From Hymenopus coronatus (Eukaryota > Arthropoda > Insecta > Mantodea > Hymenopodidae), in contig CM060900.1 in the NCBI GenBank assembly GCA_030762935.1, forward strand, positions 371,621,132 to 371,685,131: a stretch of DNA of 64,000 nucleotides, read 5' to 3'. Each line of letters opens with the position of its first letter. The stretch's first letter is position 1. Shown one piece after another: positions 1-12,310 of the stretch. Under the pieces are notes generated by a model. The model saw nothing but the letters and a program-made list of their open reading frames with translations. It searched no databases and had not been told where the DNA came from. The translations under genes and the position numbers were made by a program.

Positions 1-1015
1 ATTCCCTTTCAAGCTGGGTAGTAGCATGCTTGTTATTGCAAGTTGTGATTCCAGTTTGTAAGAACATACTTTTAATAATATGCCATTAAACACCAGTAAT
101 TCTCTATGTTGTGACCTTTCTTCCTTCTGAATTTCAAATTAAAATTCTCATTTGAATCATATTTATATTATTTCTTCTGATTTCAGCTTTTAAATATGAA
201 TGAGAAAGGGCGGAGCATCACACAGATGATTATGAAAATGCTCAATGAACTTACAGAATGGTGAAAATGATGACAATACATAAACATCAAGGCAGTGATA
301 CTATCTCACTTTCTGAAGAATCTGGAGATGGATTTTTTTTTTTTCATTCCAAGCAAGTCATGCAGCTTGTTTTGCAATAAAATTATAAATAACCAGTCAG
401 AATAATATTGAGATCAGTAATTCAAATACTACGTAATAGCGATAATAAATGATCTGTAATTCAATGGAGCAAGTATACAACTCATCTATGGATGAAGCTG
501 GTTTAGATTCTCAACAGTTTTCACTTCCTTCTTTCCTTCAGACATGTGGAAAGATGATAAAACAAAAATAATACCTCAATGTACAAACCACCAATTGTTA
601 TAGTGTGTTACATTTACCCAGAGTCAAAGCCCATGAACAAAATGCATGAAGCACTTCTGATGCATGGAACCTCTTCTTTGCAGATTCATTTCTATGAAAA
701 TGTTGTTGTGATTCTCTATCTAGTCAGGGTGTGCATTTGGAATGGAAGTTCTAGCTACTTCAGCTAAAACATATTTAGCTTTAATGTTAATAAACGTATT
801 GTTTCCCGGTGTTCTTGCACTCACTCTTATGACAAAACACAATCACAATATATTATATCACATTAATAAGTGGGCAAGACAGCATCACTTCGAAAGCCTT
901 ACTTTCCCATTCAGCAATTCTGCAGTTTTAAGTTCCAAAAACTAAATTTATACTCTAACAAACTTGCACTTAATACATGTATAATATTATGAAATTACTT
1001 ACAGTGAAGCCTAAT
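1..1015. other. AT-rich stretch, nothing recognised
   Basis: I see no coding domain, terminal repeat or RNA gene here. The short open frames at 579-767 and 742-945 have no recognisable motif and look like chance ORFs in AT-rich DNA. If AGBL5 continues to the left, this is intron. Confidence 0.4.
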
Positions 1016-1202
1016 CAGATTGATTAATATGGTTGATGTTTACACACACTTCACTTATTTTTATTGAGTAGGACAATTGTTTCACAGGCCCTTGCCCACA
1101 TCGTCAGCTGTAGTGGTTCAATAGCTGATGATGCGGGCATTGTACTATTCAATGAAACAAGTGAAGTATATGTACAAATGTCAACCACATTGATAAACTT
1201 AT
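1016..1202. repeat. Imperfect palindrome (foldback, MITE-like)
   Basis: The left arm (about 1020-1085, containing ggttgatgtttacaca and cttcacttatttttattgag) is the imperfect reverse complement of the right arm (about 1140-1200, containing tgtcaaccacattgat and tcaatgaaacaagtgaag). The centre holds its own hairpin: catcgtcagct near 1097 pairs with agctgatgatg near 1122. The unit is about 185 bp. No coding capacity is visible. It could be a MITE or the structured end of a retroelement; the family is not recognised. Confidence 0.6.
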
Positions 1203-1967
1203 ACTTAATATTTAATTAAATATTTAAAGGTTTTCTGCTAATATGTGCACAGCACATTTGCCCCTTACACAACCACTTCATCAAGTAACTTGTCACAGAC
1301 TGGCTAAGCAAACTCATGCTATCTTAAGTGTGGTTTCAGGGCATTATATTTTGAAAAGTTACTCCTAGGTTACCATTGGCTTTTGAGGCTATACTTCGAA
1401 TTTGGTTTGCCGATGCACCTACGTTTGCTCCGCTATGTGTTGTTTGAACACAAAGAACCAAACCTTTTCCTAAAGTTTTATGATGCCACATACCAAAGTC
1501 TTCCTAAGGATTTTATATTGCCAATACATTCAACAACATGCCCTAAATGAAAATATATGTAATAATGGAATAGAATTCACTGTCCTTAATTTAAGTCTAA
1601 ACAAGCCAATGTATAATTAATAATACTATTTACATTGCAGCATTTTATAGTACACTACTAATATAATTGGATCAGAGACAGTTAAAAAGTTATCAGATAA
1701 TCTAAGATAGTCTCAATGTGCATACACATTAATGGGTAGAAGGAGATGTTATACTCACTAATATGGCTGAAACTACTATCAGGATCCTCTAAATTTGGCT
1801 TTTTGCATTTTGGAGAACGTCTTCATTGTTAGTTCCTTAGCATAGCATCAGGCACACCTACAACCATTTATTCAGTTGGTCTTTAAGGAACGAATTATTC
1901 TCAAATCCAGAAGCAGCAGAAGGCTAGTGCAGTTTACCAGAATATAACTTAGACGCTTTTAGAAAAA

Positions 1968-2266
1968 AAAATGAAAAATGGCCTGTTATTTATGGACGCT
2001 CTTTAACTGCTTTGGTTCTCAGCGTCCCATTCTATATTGGGCATGAAAGATCGCTTAATTTTGCTCAGAGGCCTCTCTTATCAGGCTTGAGGTTCTTTTA
2101 CGTGCCGTAAATCTACGACACGGGACCCACAGCTTTACTTCCCTTCCGAAGGAAGCCATGCTAAGGATTTTTATGCCTGAAAAAATCCATCGTCCTCCGC
2201 CGGATTTGAACCCACAACCTTGGGTATATGAAGTTAGCATGGTAACCATTACACCACGGAGGGCGA
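1968..2266 (-). mobile_element. tRNA-derived SINE, family 1, copy 1
   Basis: On the minus strand the head (right end) reads like a tRNA. It has a box A-like TGGTGTAATGG and a box B-like GGTTCAAATCC, followed by a body containing TCCCGTGTCGTAGA and GGCACGTAAAAGAACC. The element is bounded by a 12-bp direct repeat, cttttagaaaaa, at 1956-1967 and 2267-2278, which is a target-site duplication. The same body recurs at 10.5 kb and 46.0 kb, so this is a dispersed family. Open frames crossing it on either strand are not genes. Confidence 0.88.
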
Positions 2267-4798
2267 CTTTTAGAAAAAGAAACACCTGCCTGGGATGTGC
2301 TAAAAATCTCTCTTACCCAGATGATTTTTATCTTTATAACCCCATTATAGGGCTTATACAACATAAAACTTTTACAAATGTTTTGGAAAACACAAATAAA
2401 TTTTTCTGAAAATTATAATCAAATGGAAATTTGAAAATGTTTTTAAAACAAGTTGGTGTTTTATATTTTCCAATAATTAGCCGGCAAAGTGTCTTGTTTC
2501 TGTGACTATTACATGCACTAGTACCTACTGTAAATTGCTGTTTGCTTCCATTCCCTACCATTCTCATTTTTCTCATCTGGGGTTCTTGGGCCTGAGAAAA
2601 AACACAAGGACTACCACAAACAACTGGCCAAGCTCTTCACATCTGTGATTGGTGGTGTCATGTAGGGTGGCAATCTGGAGCATATGGCACAGTGCTGAAG
2701 ACTGTCTCAACAAGAGGTTGAAATGGTGGAACCAATGATGGTGACAACCAGAAATCAGCCCAATTATGCAAGACATTGGTCGCAGAAGCCTACAAGAATC
2801 TATTACTGTCAATAGTTATATTTTTTGCACTTCTTGCTGGACACCATTTCACTGAAGCTATTTCCACTTGCACTAAAAACCAAAACATGAAAATTCTTTT
2901 TCATTGTAAACTCCCATGCATAAAGTTGCATCCCAAAATTCCTGTCATTTTGGATGGAGCCAACTCATATTTGCGTTATGCAACAAATTCTGGGTTTACT
3001 TTCAATGTCTCATGGTATTGCTACTTTCTGGTGAACAGTTAACTTTACCTGCTTCGCATCACCTCCATTACATATAATTGCCATAAAGAAAAATAGAAGC
3101 TAAATTTTTTTCTCTCTTTCTTTTTGTACCTGACAAGTTAAATCTCACAGTCTCTAGAAAACAAAATTCTGAGAACTATACACATTTATACCTATCCACT
3201 ACACACAGTAAAGTAATGCAAATCTATGGTATTGAGCTGAAGTTGAAAAAGTGAAAGTATTACATATGTTTAGTGCCACATCACTGGATGGAAGCAATGA
3301 CAGAAGTAAGAGTACAGTGCCAGAAAACAATCATTTTTGCTATTTAGGGTGCAAGCATACCCAAAAAATGTTCCTTAAAAGCAGGTTTTTCATTAAACCA
3401 AATTTCTTAAAAATGGGTTTAACTACCATTAGTCTTATAATCTTTTTGCCAGGACTTCTAAAACTATGTTAAAAACAGGAATTTGTTACATGTAGAAATA
3501 TTATGCATTACTAGAGCAGGTAAAAATGCTTATTTTACAGTAACAGTACTACAATAATACATTACAATCATATCAAAATAATGGTCAACTATATCCATGA
3601 ATATTTACGTACAACCGTAAATCATAACAGCAAGTCCACTGCTACGTAACTTGCCTAACTTAGGTTAAATCCTCCACTCCTTCATAATAAATAGAAAGAA
3701 AAGTGTGCACACTCCTAGAGTTGCCCTGGTCCACCACCTGCTGCTTGCAACAGAATGGAGCCATTTACGTGATGCAATCTACTATTGTAAAACATCAGTT
3801 TTTGAGGACTTCAGCAGCTGGAAATTTTGGAGTATTTCCTAGAATGCTTTGCTGCCTTAGACATAGCAATTTACTTTCTTATTCCCTTAGTGTGGAAGAA
3901 AAATCTGCATTTCAAGTAATGAAATACAAGTTTAGGCAGAAAACATCACATGTTCTTCACAGCAACCTAACTTGAATCAAATCTGAGCTATCCGGGCATT
4001 CCAAAAACATATCATCCCACAACCTCTTTACAAAGGATAACTTTTCAGAGATTACATAACAGCACTCAAACACATGTGAGATATGCATGGCCCTTGCTAG
4101 AATCAAAGTCTTTAATTTGTATTAGAAGCAGACACATATTCTGTTGATTTGGTGTGGAGCAGCGTGGAACACTGCTTGCATGTTGTTAATTTTAGTGCAT
4201 GTCGTACAATGTATCCCGCTAAGTAATACACCAAACATTCTTTGGCAGCATTAATTTCAGTTATGCTTGGCGCATTGTTTTCCCAGTCCGGAATATGAAT
4301 TTTTCTGCCAATAATCTCAATTTTGTCTTCAATGTGCATCTACTGTACTATTATTATTTTCACTCTATTTTGCAAGAGAATGCATTAGATTTACAAAAGT
4401 GGTAAGATAAGATTCAGTTTTGAATTCACAATTAAGGGAATTTAGACCTCTCATGAATTGTTTGGTTGTTTGCGTCTCTCCAAACCTTTCAAACCAATGC
4501 TCCTATAGAACTTTATTTCATTAGTGATAGATCTGTTGAAAAGTTGGAATGCTAATCACACATTCATTTGTCGAATGAATTTGAGTCTAAATGAGCAGAA
4601 GTCAGTTTATAGCAAACTTTCATGCCAGAAAATTCAGGAGATGGGTTATGTTACTGTAATATGAGTACTCAATCATTTATCCATTACAACATACTCTTAA
4701 CTTATCATAGAAATGGTTCCTCTACATTTAAGCACATGAGGTGCATTCGAAAATGTCCATTTCCATAAATCAACTGGATTGGGGATAGAGCATTTCAG

Positions 4799-5793
4799 AT
4801 TTTTACTTTCTCTAAACATATTATGTCCATAGCATATAGAGAAAGTATTGTAATGCACCCTGAAATTCAATACCAAGATTTCACCAGAAATGCTGTTTTG
4901 GCACCCCTGAATGAAAAATAAAAAAGCATTAGAAAAAGGTGTGTGCGCATGCATGTTGACAACGTAGCTCAAAAACGAAAACATCTTTAAATACCAAGTT
5001 TGGTATATAAGTTTGGTATCTTCCCAGCATGCGACACAAAGATTTTCAAGAAAATCCCCCCATCCCAAACTATCCTTTACATAGAACATGTTTCGAAAAT
5101 TTTAATTTTCTCAAAAATGGTTCTAATGATTTTGATTAAACCAATACCTTATGTATGAGATATTTTTGTGATAAACAAAATGTATATCTTGAATTTTCAG
5201 AGAATTTAGCCTCTGAAAACTGCTTCATTCTGCATTACTTTTATATAACTGGCAAACCATAAGAGATATACAAAAACTTACTACACAAGAAATATAGATC
5301 TCATTAAAACACACAGTTTATGTTGTATACATTTTTTTTTTTTTTTTAAGTTAAGCTACTTAAACTTTTCACAAATGGGAAGACATATTTTTTCTCATTT
5401 CCTGTTTGTTTACTCCTGGCAAGCAAAGAGATTGGAATTTCAATTGTTTCTTCACATAGTGACCGGGTTTTAAAGGATGAGACTATCGTTTTAGCTGTGC
5501 ACTTTATTCCCCTTCTACTTACAAGGAAGCTAGTCATAAAACTAATTCTACTCATGTTTATCTTGCTTAGCATGATGCAGATAACAGATTAATGTTTATA
5601 TAAAAGGTTTGTTTGCCGAACTGCTAGAGGACATCATGTGAATGGAACACATTACATCCTTCTACTTACAAGGAACAAAGTAATGACAACTTCTTCTAAT
5701 ATTTATCTCAATTATCATGAAGTAGAATGACGAATAAGCTTTTTAACAATAATTTGTTACAGATGTGTAGAGAAAGACATGCGAATGGAACAC

Positions 5794-5800
<7 letters not shown>
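4799..5800 (+). repeat. Dispersed repeat R1, copy 1
   Basis: This stretch aligns in direct orientation with 11231-12028 over most of its length. Shared blocks include aaaatccccccatcccaaac (5053 region, versus 11450), gtatatcttgaattttc (5178, versus 11572), attaaaacacacagtttatg (5304, versus 11704) and cttctacttacaaggaa (5510, versus 11886). Copy 1 also has an internal partial tandem duplication of the cttctacttacaaggaa block at 5658. No protein motif or terminal repeat is recognised. It sits inside the P-element remnant. Confidence 0.75.
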
Positions 5801-5825
<25 letters not shown>

Positions 5826-5836
5826 GGGGGGGGGGG
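5800..5836 (+). repeat. Homopolymer T26-G11 tract
   Basis: A run of about 26 T (5800-5825) is followed directly by a run of 11 G (5826-5836). It abuts the end of repeat R1 copy 1. It could be a degenerate retroelement tail or a slippage product, and its length may be unreliable in an assembly. Confidence 0.85.
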
Positions 5837-7478
5837 ATATGCCCAAGGACTTCCATAACGTTTTATTAGATTGGCTGCCATCAGATGTGAAACCAATATT
5901 TTAACACCTGCTTGCTCTAAATGTACAACAATCTGGATAAGTATTTTAGAAATTATGACTCCAGAGGTGGCATTATGGCTAGCATATACAGTGCAACAAG
6001 TTGTACACAGCTATAGAAAAGGGGAGCAAACATGAAAACTAAAGAACAATTTACTAATTGGTTCTTATTTACATCTGGCATAAAATTTTAAACATCAACC
6101 AAGCCATCTACACTAAGTATATTTGGGGAAAACTGCATTCTTTCCTAAGTTTAACTTTTTTCAATATTAGTATTCCAACATGTTTCTCTTCCTTTTTCAG
6201 TAAAAAAAAAAGGTTCTCCTATTGCATTTGTAGCATGGTAGTTCACAACATAAGGACATTTAAGTTTTTACTAAGTTTCTTAAGTGAGCTTCAAAGGACA
6301 GTGGAAGCAAATCATTTCTTAAACAGTGTATGTAACTCTTAGATTTTATTTTCAAAAGTAGAGAATCCAACAGAAATGCATTAACATACTTTATTCCTGT
6401 TTTTGTTTTTGTTTCTTTAATCGTGGATCTTCTTAACATTGTCTATCATAAGTTTTTGTTTTTTGCTAAGAGATGAGAACTGTCTTGAGTGGGTTAAAAC
6501 AGTGTTTGATTTTGCATCTGCCAAGTAATTCTCTAAAAGATTGATTTTTAACATTGGTATTTTACGTTTGTATGTCCTAATCAAATTTCCTTTCTACTTC
6601 AATTTTCTCTTCAATGTAGCAAATGTCTCCATACCATCTTTCCCAGTTCTTAAGTTCAATGACTGCTACAAGCAGCCTCATTTGTATTGTTGATTGCATA
6701 ATTTTGTCCTCCACCAAAGCTTGTCTTTTCATGGGACACATATTTTTTAATTGTTTTTTGAGAAGTACTTGGTTAAATTACAAAATATGTGGGGAACAGC
6801 ATCTGGCTTTAGTTTCCATCTTTGTCTTGTCTTTCCACCATTTCTGTTTAATAAATAGGCATCAACTTTTATTAAATAGTGGAAAAATGAATATTGCACA
6901 CATAACAGTTATGGGTAAGCTTTCTATTTTTCCGAGGGATGGCCTTTTCCCATTTGAAGAAAACAGTATGTCTCTGGGTGGTCTAAAGAAATGTTTGATG
7001 CTTGTGGAAGATGGATCATATCCAGACTTGCAGCTGGGGGAAAAACACATTGGCATCTTGCAGTAATTGTTTATGCATTGTATTCACAGAAGTGATAACT
7101 GTTATGCAGAAGTTTAGCACAAAATAACAATACTGAATAGTTGAATAAACTGATTAACAGCCTAACACTAAGGACAGCTGACTGATATGTATAACAAACA
7201 AATATGTATTAAATTGCATAATATAAAGCATCAACATGCTTCCTAATAATGGTTAAATCAGCATTTCTGACATCACTATCGAATGCGCTGCCACCAGTTC
7301 AAATAATGCCACTTCCTTTGCTTGGTTTATGGTGATACACATGAGTGATCACATTTCTTCTATTTATTATGACCTAGTTGTGATTTTTGATCCACTATCA
7401 AAAGATGCTCCTCTCCCTTGTGCTCTCCATCATGTACATGGAATTTTGTAATGTACTGTTTATAACTATGCTCTGTAT

Positions 7479-9951
7479 CAGTGTTTCCCAACCTTTTGAA
7501 GTTCAGGGCACCCTTGGGAATAACAAACACCAGGGGCACCCTTCCTTGAATTAAAAAAAAATTAAACTTAATATGTTAATTTATTGAAATACTATATAAT
7601 AATAACGTACACCATAACATAATACAGTAAACTTTACTACAATCACTGAGTAAAAATACATCAATAAATTTTGTTCGATTAATGATTAATGTGAAACTTG
7701 TGATTGATGCTTAGAGCACAGATATGTGATGTCGGGTCTTACAGTTGACAGTGAAACACGCAAATCTTCCTCAAGGTTATTCAGTCTATTTCTTGCTTTG
7801 CATTTTATTGTCACCATAGCAGAGTAGGCTTGCTCACATAGATAGGATGTTGAAAAGGGCAAAAGTGCTTTAATTGCTTTCTTCATTAGGTTAGGGTACT
7901 CCTCTCTCCGTTGAAGCCAAAAACTAGCCACCGACGCCTCACTCTTGGTGAACTTACCTTTGAGTGTGGAATCAGCGCAAAGATCAATAAATTCATCTCG
8001 TTCGCAAGCAGTGAAATCTATTTCCTCTGCACTGTCTATGAAATCAAATGGTGAGACAACCCAGTCGAGATTCGTAGTGGAAATAGTTGGAAAGTACGCA
8101 TCTATTGCATCTTGCAATCTTGATAAGTGATCACAAATGCGGTCTTTCAGTTTTTACCCAGGTCTTTATTTCCTGCCACATTAAGAAGAGATGGAAAGTT
8201 TGACAAATCTCCTTTTTGAACTGCAGACTTCCAAGAACTAAGTTTTCTTTTCAAACTTTTCATTTTATTGGTTGAGGAGATTATTGTTTCATGTCGACCC
8301 TGCATCGAAACATTCAGTTCATTCAGCTTATGAAAAATATCTGCCAGATACGACAGTTCAAAACACCAAGAATCACTTAGTAAGAGCTCATGAAATGTGT
8401 CTTGATTTTCATCCTTAAAAAAGTTTTTAGCTGTTCTTTAAGTTCGAGAAACCGGTTCAATACACAACCCTGTGACAACCACCTTACTTCTGTGTGAAGT
8501 AACAAAGAAGTATGAGCTGCATCCGTTGCGCGACATAACTGTTCAAAAATTCTGCACTTTAAAGGTCGAGACCTCATATAGTTCACCATTTTCACAACTT
8601 GGTTAAACACTTCAGCAAAATCTTCATTACACCTTTCACGACTAATGCCTCTCTATGCAGAAAACAGTGAGTTATAATAATGGATGGATTTTCATTGAGA
8701 GCTCTGGCAGTAAAATCTTTAATTTCCCAGACATAGATGGTGCACCATCTGTACATATACCACAAGATCATGGTCATAGAGATAGGAATTAATAGAAACG
8801 AAAATATCATGGCCTGTGGTTGTAGTCTCCAGCAGTCTACAGAACAGAAAATGTTCACTAATATCTTTTTCATCAATATATCTGATAAAACTAAGGAGTT
8901 GCGGTTTGTCACCAATATCGAGACTCTCATCTACTTGCAAAGCAAATGTTCTATAAGTTTTTATTTTCTCCGTGACTTGTTCGTTAATATTGCATGACAT
9001 TTCAGATATCCTGCGGCTGATGGTGTTGTTGGACAGAGGAACTTTCGAAATTTGATTAGCTGCTCCTTCGCCAAGTATTGTTGAAGCTATAACTTGACAT
9101 GCAGGGCCAATGATTTCCTCTCCAAGAGTATGAGGTTTCTTTTTTTTAGCTATCAGTTCTGCTACTTTAAATGAAGCTTCAAGAGCAGTATCACCTATGG
9201 TCATTCTCTTTACCATTCGCACAGCTGTTTTCTTCTCCCCTTCTAATATATGTGAAAAATACATTACACTTTTCTGTGACACACTAGGATGCTTTGTTGT
9301 AAGATGCCGCTTCAGTTTGCTAGGTACCATGGCCTCGTTGCTAAGTGTTTCGCCAGAAACTAAACACACAGGGATAGGGTTTTCTTCGTTGTTATTCCAC
9401 TTAAATCCATACGCTAAGTAACTGTCCTGGTATGTTCTTTTCTTTCGTTTGTCTTCTTTATGTGGTGAATTCGACGGTCAGGGAGAAACTGTAAGATTTG
9501 GCTTCTTAAAGCAAGCAGTAGGAGCAGACTGTTCACTTTCACTGTCCTGGCGTTTACGTTTAACAATGAACTTATCCATAGCTAAACACTGTGAATCAAT
9601 GCGAGGAAGACAACTGAAAGCGCCAAGTGGCGTACACTTTTATATATTCATCTGTCGAAGTCTTGGGAATGTTCGTGAGGAAGCGAGTAGTCTCGGGAAT
9701 GTTCGGCAGGATATAGCTGTAATGCCATCTGTGGGATACTAGTATAACTGAATTATTGAAATGAATCGACCACTATCACCATCTGCCGTGCATGAGAGTA
9801 ATTGATTTGACTTATTTTATTTCAAGACCTTACAAGACTTAAGGCTTCAGTAGAAGGTATTTTTTTTTTGTTTATCTCAATATCTCGCAGCACCCCTTAG
9901 CCAATCACACGGCACCCTAGGGTGCCGGGACACACCGGTTGGGAACCGTTG
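7479..9951 (-). mobile_element. hAT superfamily DNA transposon (2.47 kb)
   Basis: The left end is cagtgtttcccaacc (7479) and the right end, read on the minus strand, is caacggttcccaacc (9951). These are typical hAT termini. The flanks are ctctgtat (7471-7478) and ctctatat (9952-9959), an 8-bp target duplication with one mismatch, which is the length expected for hAT. The interior encodes one transposase on the minus strand. Both ends survive, so this is a full-length, inactivated copy. Confidence 0.93.
7686..9579 (-). pseudogene. hAT transposase (ZBED5/SCAND3-like), inactivated
   Basis: The ATG at 9579 opens MDKFIVKRKRQDSESEQ. A TGA at 9478-9480 interrupts after 34 codons, and the same frame resumes through a BED-type finger region (CLVSGE...LKRHLTTKHP, about 9365-9280). 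It then reaches the catalytic-core segment TFALQVDESLDIGDKPQLL near 8900. Frameshifts follow near 8735, 8600, 8395 and 8150. The last 143 codons (8117-7686) carry the C-terminal dimerisation domain, with KALLPFSTSYLCEQAYSAM and LRVSLSTVRPDI. The total of about 630 codons fits the family. These transposases excise and integrate hAT DNA in the nucleus. Breaks are few for the length, so the copy is moderately young. Plus-strand frames over this interval are shadows. Confidence 0.92.
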
Positions 9952-10492
9952 CTCTATATACTTATAATTGTTGCGCACTTTTGCTCGCATTAAAATACTT
10001 CCACTATCGTCACTGTCTCATCATTGTCATCCCAATGGTAACCATCAACTATCATTATCCATGATGTAAATAACACTGGTCAAAAAATTTGTAGTGCTAA
10101 AATAACTACTAAGGGTGGTTCTTATAGAGTCTTTTGTGCTGATTTCAAATCCTTTTACAGAACTATTCTATTGCCCACAGTTTTGGAGTAATCACATGAA
10201 TAGTATTCCTGGTAATTACACATTTTAATAAATCTTTTGAATGTGCCAACAGTAGTATGTCAATATATTTAGGAGACCATTTTCCTGGTAGCATCTATCC
10301 ATTTCAACAATGCCATGATGGAAATGTTCATGTCCATCACAGACAGCACCACGATTTTCAGGGAAACAATTAAGATAGGAGTCCTGTATGTATATTTTCA
10401 AAGACATATTACACCTCATGGTAGGGGCCTGCAGTGGCAGCTCGTAGCCAAATTATCTGGTGGGGCACAATTAAAATAAAACTAAATTGAAT

Positions 10493-10752
10493 GTTATTTA
10501 TGGATGCTCTTTAACTGCTATGATTCTAAGCGTCCCATTCTATTATGAGCACGAAAGACCCCTTAATATTGCTCAGAGGACTCTTTATCAGGCTTGAGAG
10601 TTTTTTTACGTGCCGTAGATCTATGACACGGTATCACCGACTTTACTTCCCTTATGAAGGAAGGGATTTTTATGCCTGAAAAATAAATCAGCTGGATTGA
10701 ACCCGCGACATTGAGAACCAGAGGCTTGCATGTTACCCCTTGATCACGGATG
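10493..10752 (-). mobile_element. tRNA-derived SINE, family 1, copy 2
   Basis: This shares the family-1 body with 1968-2266: ttatttatgga, agcgtcccattcta, attgctcagag, ttatcaggcttgag, acgtgccgtagatct and gaaggaaggg-ttttatgcctga in the same order. The minus-strand head contains GGGTTCAATCC (box B) and an eroded box A. Target duplications are not clear. It is more diverged than copy 1. Confidence 0.85.
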
Positions 10753-11230
10753 ACAACAGACTAAAATTAGTGCTATCAGTAGAAATGAAATGCTAACCTT
10801 TCTGTTTGTAGATGAACTCCATCCTACGATTGATCCTTTGCTTGAAAAATACTTCCATAACTCTGATTTAAGTCAGAAACTGAACGCGACATACTCCGAT
10901 AAATTTTAACACGAACCGTCACCTTCACTGTTTACCATACGTCTACAACATTATCAGAGAGGTGATCCTGCTGCAAATTGATGCATAGCTCGTCTTTAAC
11001 AGCTGATGCATCCGAGTTTAAGATTCCAGTCTTCAATAATACCTTACATAACTTTAATAGCTTATGTATGTCAAATACAGTATTCATAATATTTCTTTTC
11101 ATGAACGAAGCTCGCTTTTCTCTCAGAAAATTATGGCAACTACCCTTACATTAAAGTAGATCATGACTGTGATATTAATGTCTTAAGCATTTTCTTTATA
11201 AGCAATTGTACACTTCACAAACCACCACCT

Positions 11231-12028
11231 TTTTTTACTTTCTCTAGAGCTGTATGTACAATGTACATAGAGATAGAGAAGGTATTGCACACCAGCCAAA
11301 AATTTGATACTGAGATTTCACTGGACATATATGTTTTAGGGTTCCCTGTATCCAAAAAAAAGCATTTTCACAAAAGTGTGTGTGTGTGTGTGTGTGTGCA
11401 CGTGCGTGCATGTGCGTGTGTATGTGCGCACGACACTAAGATTTTGAGAAAAATCCCCCCACCCCAAACTACCCATTACATAGAAAAAATTTCGAATATT
11501 TTGATTTTCTTAACAATGGCTGTGACGATTTGGATTAAAATATCGTATATTAAAGATATTTGCCTGACAAAAAGTATATCTTGAATTTTCTGGGAATGGC
11601 CTCTGAAGACTACTTTCTTCTGGATGAATTTTATGGAATTGTGCATAACTGCTAAACTGTAAGTGATGGACAAAAACTTAATCCACGAAAAATGTAGAGC
11701 ACGTTAAAACACACAATTTATGTCATACACTTTTTTTGTGGAGTTGAGCATTTTTAAGATATTCTTGGTTTTTCGTTTCTGCTTTGAAAAACATACTTTT
11801 CTCATATAGGAATTTGTTAACTCCTGCCCATACAAACAAAGGAACTTCAGTTACATAACAACCAGCTTTTGGCTATCATTTTATCTTCTACTTACAAGGA
11901 AGCAAATAATAAGACTATTTCTGCTACTGTTTCTCGATTAGCATGAAGTAAATAGAAACATAAGCTTTTTAACTACAATTTGTGGCAGAGATGTAGAGAA
12001 AATCATGTGAATGGTACACATCAGATTT
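11231..12028 (+). repeat. Dispersed repeat R1, copy 2
   Basis: This is a direct-orientation homologue of 4799-5800 (shared blocks are listed there). It carries a (TG)n tract at about 11377-11399, where copy 1 has only a short gtgtgtgcgcatgcatg. It lacks the internal duplication of copy 1. Function and family are unknown. The frame at 11261-11584 is largely the TG tract and is not a gene. Confidence 0.75.
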
Positions 12029-12310
12029 TTCATAACAGTGTTTAGGATTTTCCCCTCATAAATCAAGTTTTAACACTGCCATTTCTTTGAACACTAACAA
12101 GTAGTAACCGATAAATCGGCATATTATTCTGCAGTTAATTTCACCAAATTACTCTCCAGCGTATTCGGATTATGTTTCATTAACACGTGAAATACATTCA
12201 AGGCACTGTTTCACACTTATCAGTTTACTCTTAAGGTGTATATTGTAACTCAGCACTCATTCTCAAAACACTAGCCACTAATCACCTCTCGCAAGCAAGG
12301 TCCATTTTAC

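Larger units (their letters stand above)
3960..7056 (-). pseudogene. THAP-domain / P-element-like transposase remnant
   Basis: Minus-strand reading begins at 7056 with MPMCFSPSCKSGY, the start of a THAP zinc finger (first Cys pair). After a frame break near 6880 comes KLKPDAVPHIF (about 6780-6860), which matches the AVPxIF end of THAP domains. The expected C-x2-H ligand pair reads CAIF, so the zinc-binding His is lost. At 4339-4112 the frame CLVYYLAGYIVRHALK, then CKQC, matches the C-terminal AGYxxxK...CxxC region of P-element/THAP9 transposases. Frame-shifted coding-like sequence continues to about 3960. The middle is degraded and occupied by repeat R1 (4.80-5.80 kb). The order of N- and C-terminal parts on one strand supports one old P-superfamily copy. 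THAP identification is firmer than the C-terminal one. It is certainly non-functional. Confidence 0.6.

Noticed and set aside
2158..2409. tRNA gene on the minus strand at 2.2 kb
   Set aside because: Box A and B are present, but the stems do not pair well, a SINE body follows, and target duplications flank the whole unit.
4697..5089. 130-codon minus-strand frame in R1
   Set aside because: R1 copy 2 does not keep the frame open, so there is no sign of coding constraint.
6623..7066. 147-codon plus-strand open frame
   Set aside because: It is antisense to the THAP domain of the P-element remnant, where the minus strand carries the recognisable motifs.
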